This document shows, in pieces, positions 63,092-64,000 of a stretch of DNA of 64,000 bases; position 1 is the first letter of the stretch, and each line of letters starts with the position of its first letter. The stretch lies in the NCBI GenBank assembly GCA_943787265.1, contig CALSLT010000027.1:186001-250000 (forward strand), given 5' to 3'. Under the pieces are notes generated by a model. The model was given only the letters and a program-made list of their open reading frames with translations, was not told the DNA's origin and made no database searches. This stretch comes from an uncultured Planctomycetaceae bacterium. Its GTDB lineage: Bacteria > Planctomycetota > Planctomycetia > Planctomycetales > Planctomycetaceae. The translations under genes were made by a program, and so were the position numbers.

Positions 63092-64000
63092 ATGTCCAGC
63101 CAGGCCACTCCTGACGAGACGTTTTCTGCTGACAACGCCAAAGACCTTTCGTTCGGAGACGACATCAGAAAGGCTTTAAAGCCGCTGGCATCGCTCAAAC
63201 TGACGGTCACTCTGTTCGGGTTTTCGATCTTCCTGATCCTGGCCGGAACTCTGGCTCAGGTCGAACTCGATATCTGGGACGTTGTCAGCGACTACTTCCG
63301 TTGCTGGTTTGCGTGGGTGCCAGTTCGAGTTTTCCATCCGTTGTTTGCACCGTACCTCGACTTGAGCGAGATCAGCACAGGCATCGGCATGTGGTTTCCG
63401 GGCGGGTATCTGATTGGCACGCTGATGGCGATGAATCTTGTGTCAGCTCACTCGCTGAAGTTCAAGATCCAGGCGAAAGGCCCTCGACTCACTGGCGGGC
63501 TGGTCGTTACCGCGATCGGTGGCGTCGCGACGTGGCTGGTCATCCAAAGTGGCCACAGCAACAACTCAGTTCAGTCGGCGACGATCGGCTGGGACACGCT
63601 GTGGCGCCTGCTGCAGTTTCTGGTTCTCAGTCTGCTGCTGGTAACGAAGTGGGGGATTTACAGTAAGTGGAGCGAAAACCGGACGGAATCTCGCAGTCTG
63701 TGCGGAGTCTACGTCGGGTTGATCATCGCTGGTTACTTCCTGTTCAACCCGCGCGAAGCACTGATTGACGATTCCGGCATGCGGATTCTCTGGCAGCTTG
63801 TCAAAGGTTGCGGAGCGTCGGTCATCCTTCTGGCTGGCTGCATGATGCTGTTTAAGAAGCGAGCGGGGGTCGTTCTGCTCCACGCAGGCGTTGGCCTGAT
63901 GATGCTGAATGAAGTCGTTGTCGACACGTCTCACGTCGAAACTCAAATGAGGATTAACGAAGGCGAGTCCGTCAACTACTCGGACGACATTCGCGAATTC
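63092..64000 (+). CDS. ResB-like cytochrome c biogenesis protein (3' end cut by window edge)
   Basis: An open frame of 303 codons from ATG 63092 (GGAG about seven bases upstream) to the window edge. It begins MSSQATPDETFSADNAKD, then LASLKLTVTLFGFSIFLILA, a membrane helix, and TLAQVELDIWDVVSDYFRCW, typical of ResB/Ccs1 proteins. Further helices are LIGTLMAMNLVSAHSLKFKI, GLVVTAIGGVATWLVIQSGH and LLQFLVLSLLLVTKWGIYS. ResB works with ResC/CcsA to deliver haem and assemble c-type cytochromes (system II). The C-terminal half, and any resC partner, lie outside the window. Confidence 0.88.
   Translation, partial: MSSQATPDETFSADNAKDLSFGDDIRKALKPLASLKLTVTLFGFSIFLILAGTLAQVELDIWDVVSDYFRCWFAWVPVRVFHPLFAPYLDLSEISTGIGMWFPGGYLIGTLMAMNLVSAHSLKFKIQAKGPRLTGGLVVTAIGGVATWLVIQSGHSNNSVQSATIGWDTLWRLLQFLVLSLLLVTKWGIYSKWSENRTESRSLCGVYVGLIIAGYFLFNPREALIDDSGMRILWQLVKGCGASVILLAGCMMLFKKRAGVVLLHAGVGLMMLNEVVVDTSHVETQMRINEGESVNYSDDIREF

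Noticed and set aside
1..64000. CRISPR arrays, tRNA/rRNA genes, transposases, integrases, phage genes
   Set aside because: Looked for regular short repeats with spacers, cloverleaf-like stretches and mobile-element proteins, and saw none. A covariance-model scan was not possible.

Overview
The window looks like chromosomal DNA of a planctomycete, probably order Planctomycetales; I cannot name the genus. The evidence is a DUF1559 pseudopilin-like protein with its H-X9-DG signature, a DUF1570 protease-like protein, Hanks-type kinases with long extracytoplasmic tails, planctomycete-style ECF sigma factors, oversized pseudopilins, ThyX, and many intergenic palindromes of moderate-to-high GC. I found no tRNA, rRNA, CRISPR array, transposase or integrase.

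Layout. 1-10.8 kb: an amidase cut by the left edge, a secreted FAD oxidoreductase, an ECF sigma factor, a 75-residue peptide with a leader-like motif, a very long TolC-family lipoprotein, a dihydroorotate-dehydrogenase-like flavoprotein and a DUF1570 zinc-protease-like protein. 10.8-33.6 kb: one co-directional minus-strand block for a type II secretion / type IV pilus machine. In transcription order it runs FHA-nucleotidyl cyclase, PilB/GspE ATPase, PilT ATPase, second PilB/GspE ATPase, GspF/PilC, then GspG-, PulG-, GspH-, GspI-, GspJ- and giant GspK-like pseudopilins, and finally a DUF1559 protein. No secretin (GspD), GspC, GspL/M or prepilin peptidase is present, so the machine must be completed elsewhere.

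33.9-46.3 kb: a Ser/Thr kinase with a split catalytic domain, a beta-helix protein, a 2-hydroxyacid dehydrogenase with an OleD-like reductase, serC, a small membrane protein, a thioredoxin-like lipoprotein coupled to a second kinase, and an exported protein of unknown function. 46.3-52.6 kb: housekeeping genes guaB, ksgA, ribE, pssA, a parvulin-like isomerase and thyX, separated by long palindromes. 52.9-64 kb: a globin, an SGNH hydrolase, a zinc metalloprotease with a frameshifted C-terminus, an ECF sigma factor overlapping a membrane partner, a GT9 glycosyltransferase, an HtrA-type protease, a DksA/TraR zinc-finger protein, a duplicated-domain lipoprotein and the start of a ResB-like cytochrome c biogenesis protein cut by the right edge.

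The strongest candidate for something undescribed is the pseudopilin block. All six pseudopilins are two to six times the usual family length, and most carry tandem Asp/Asn/Gly repeats of the form DxNxNGxxDxGED that resemble calcium-binding (dockerin / EF-hand-like / thrombospondin type 3) loops. This suggests a large, calcium-studded pseudopilus. A Lys-rich linker in GspF, an Asp-rich tail on PilT and a co-directional FHA-cyclase and kinase upstream make the locus look like a lineage-specific variant of the machine.
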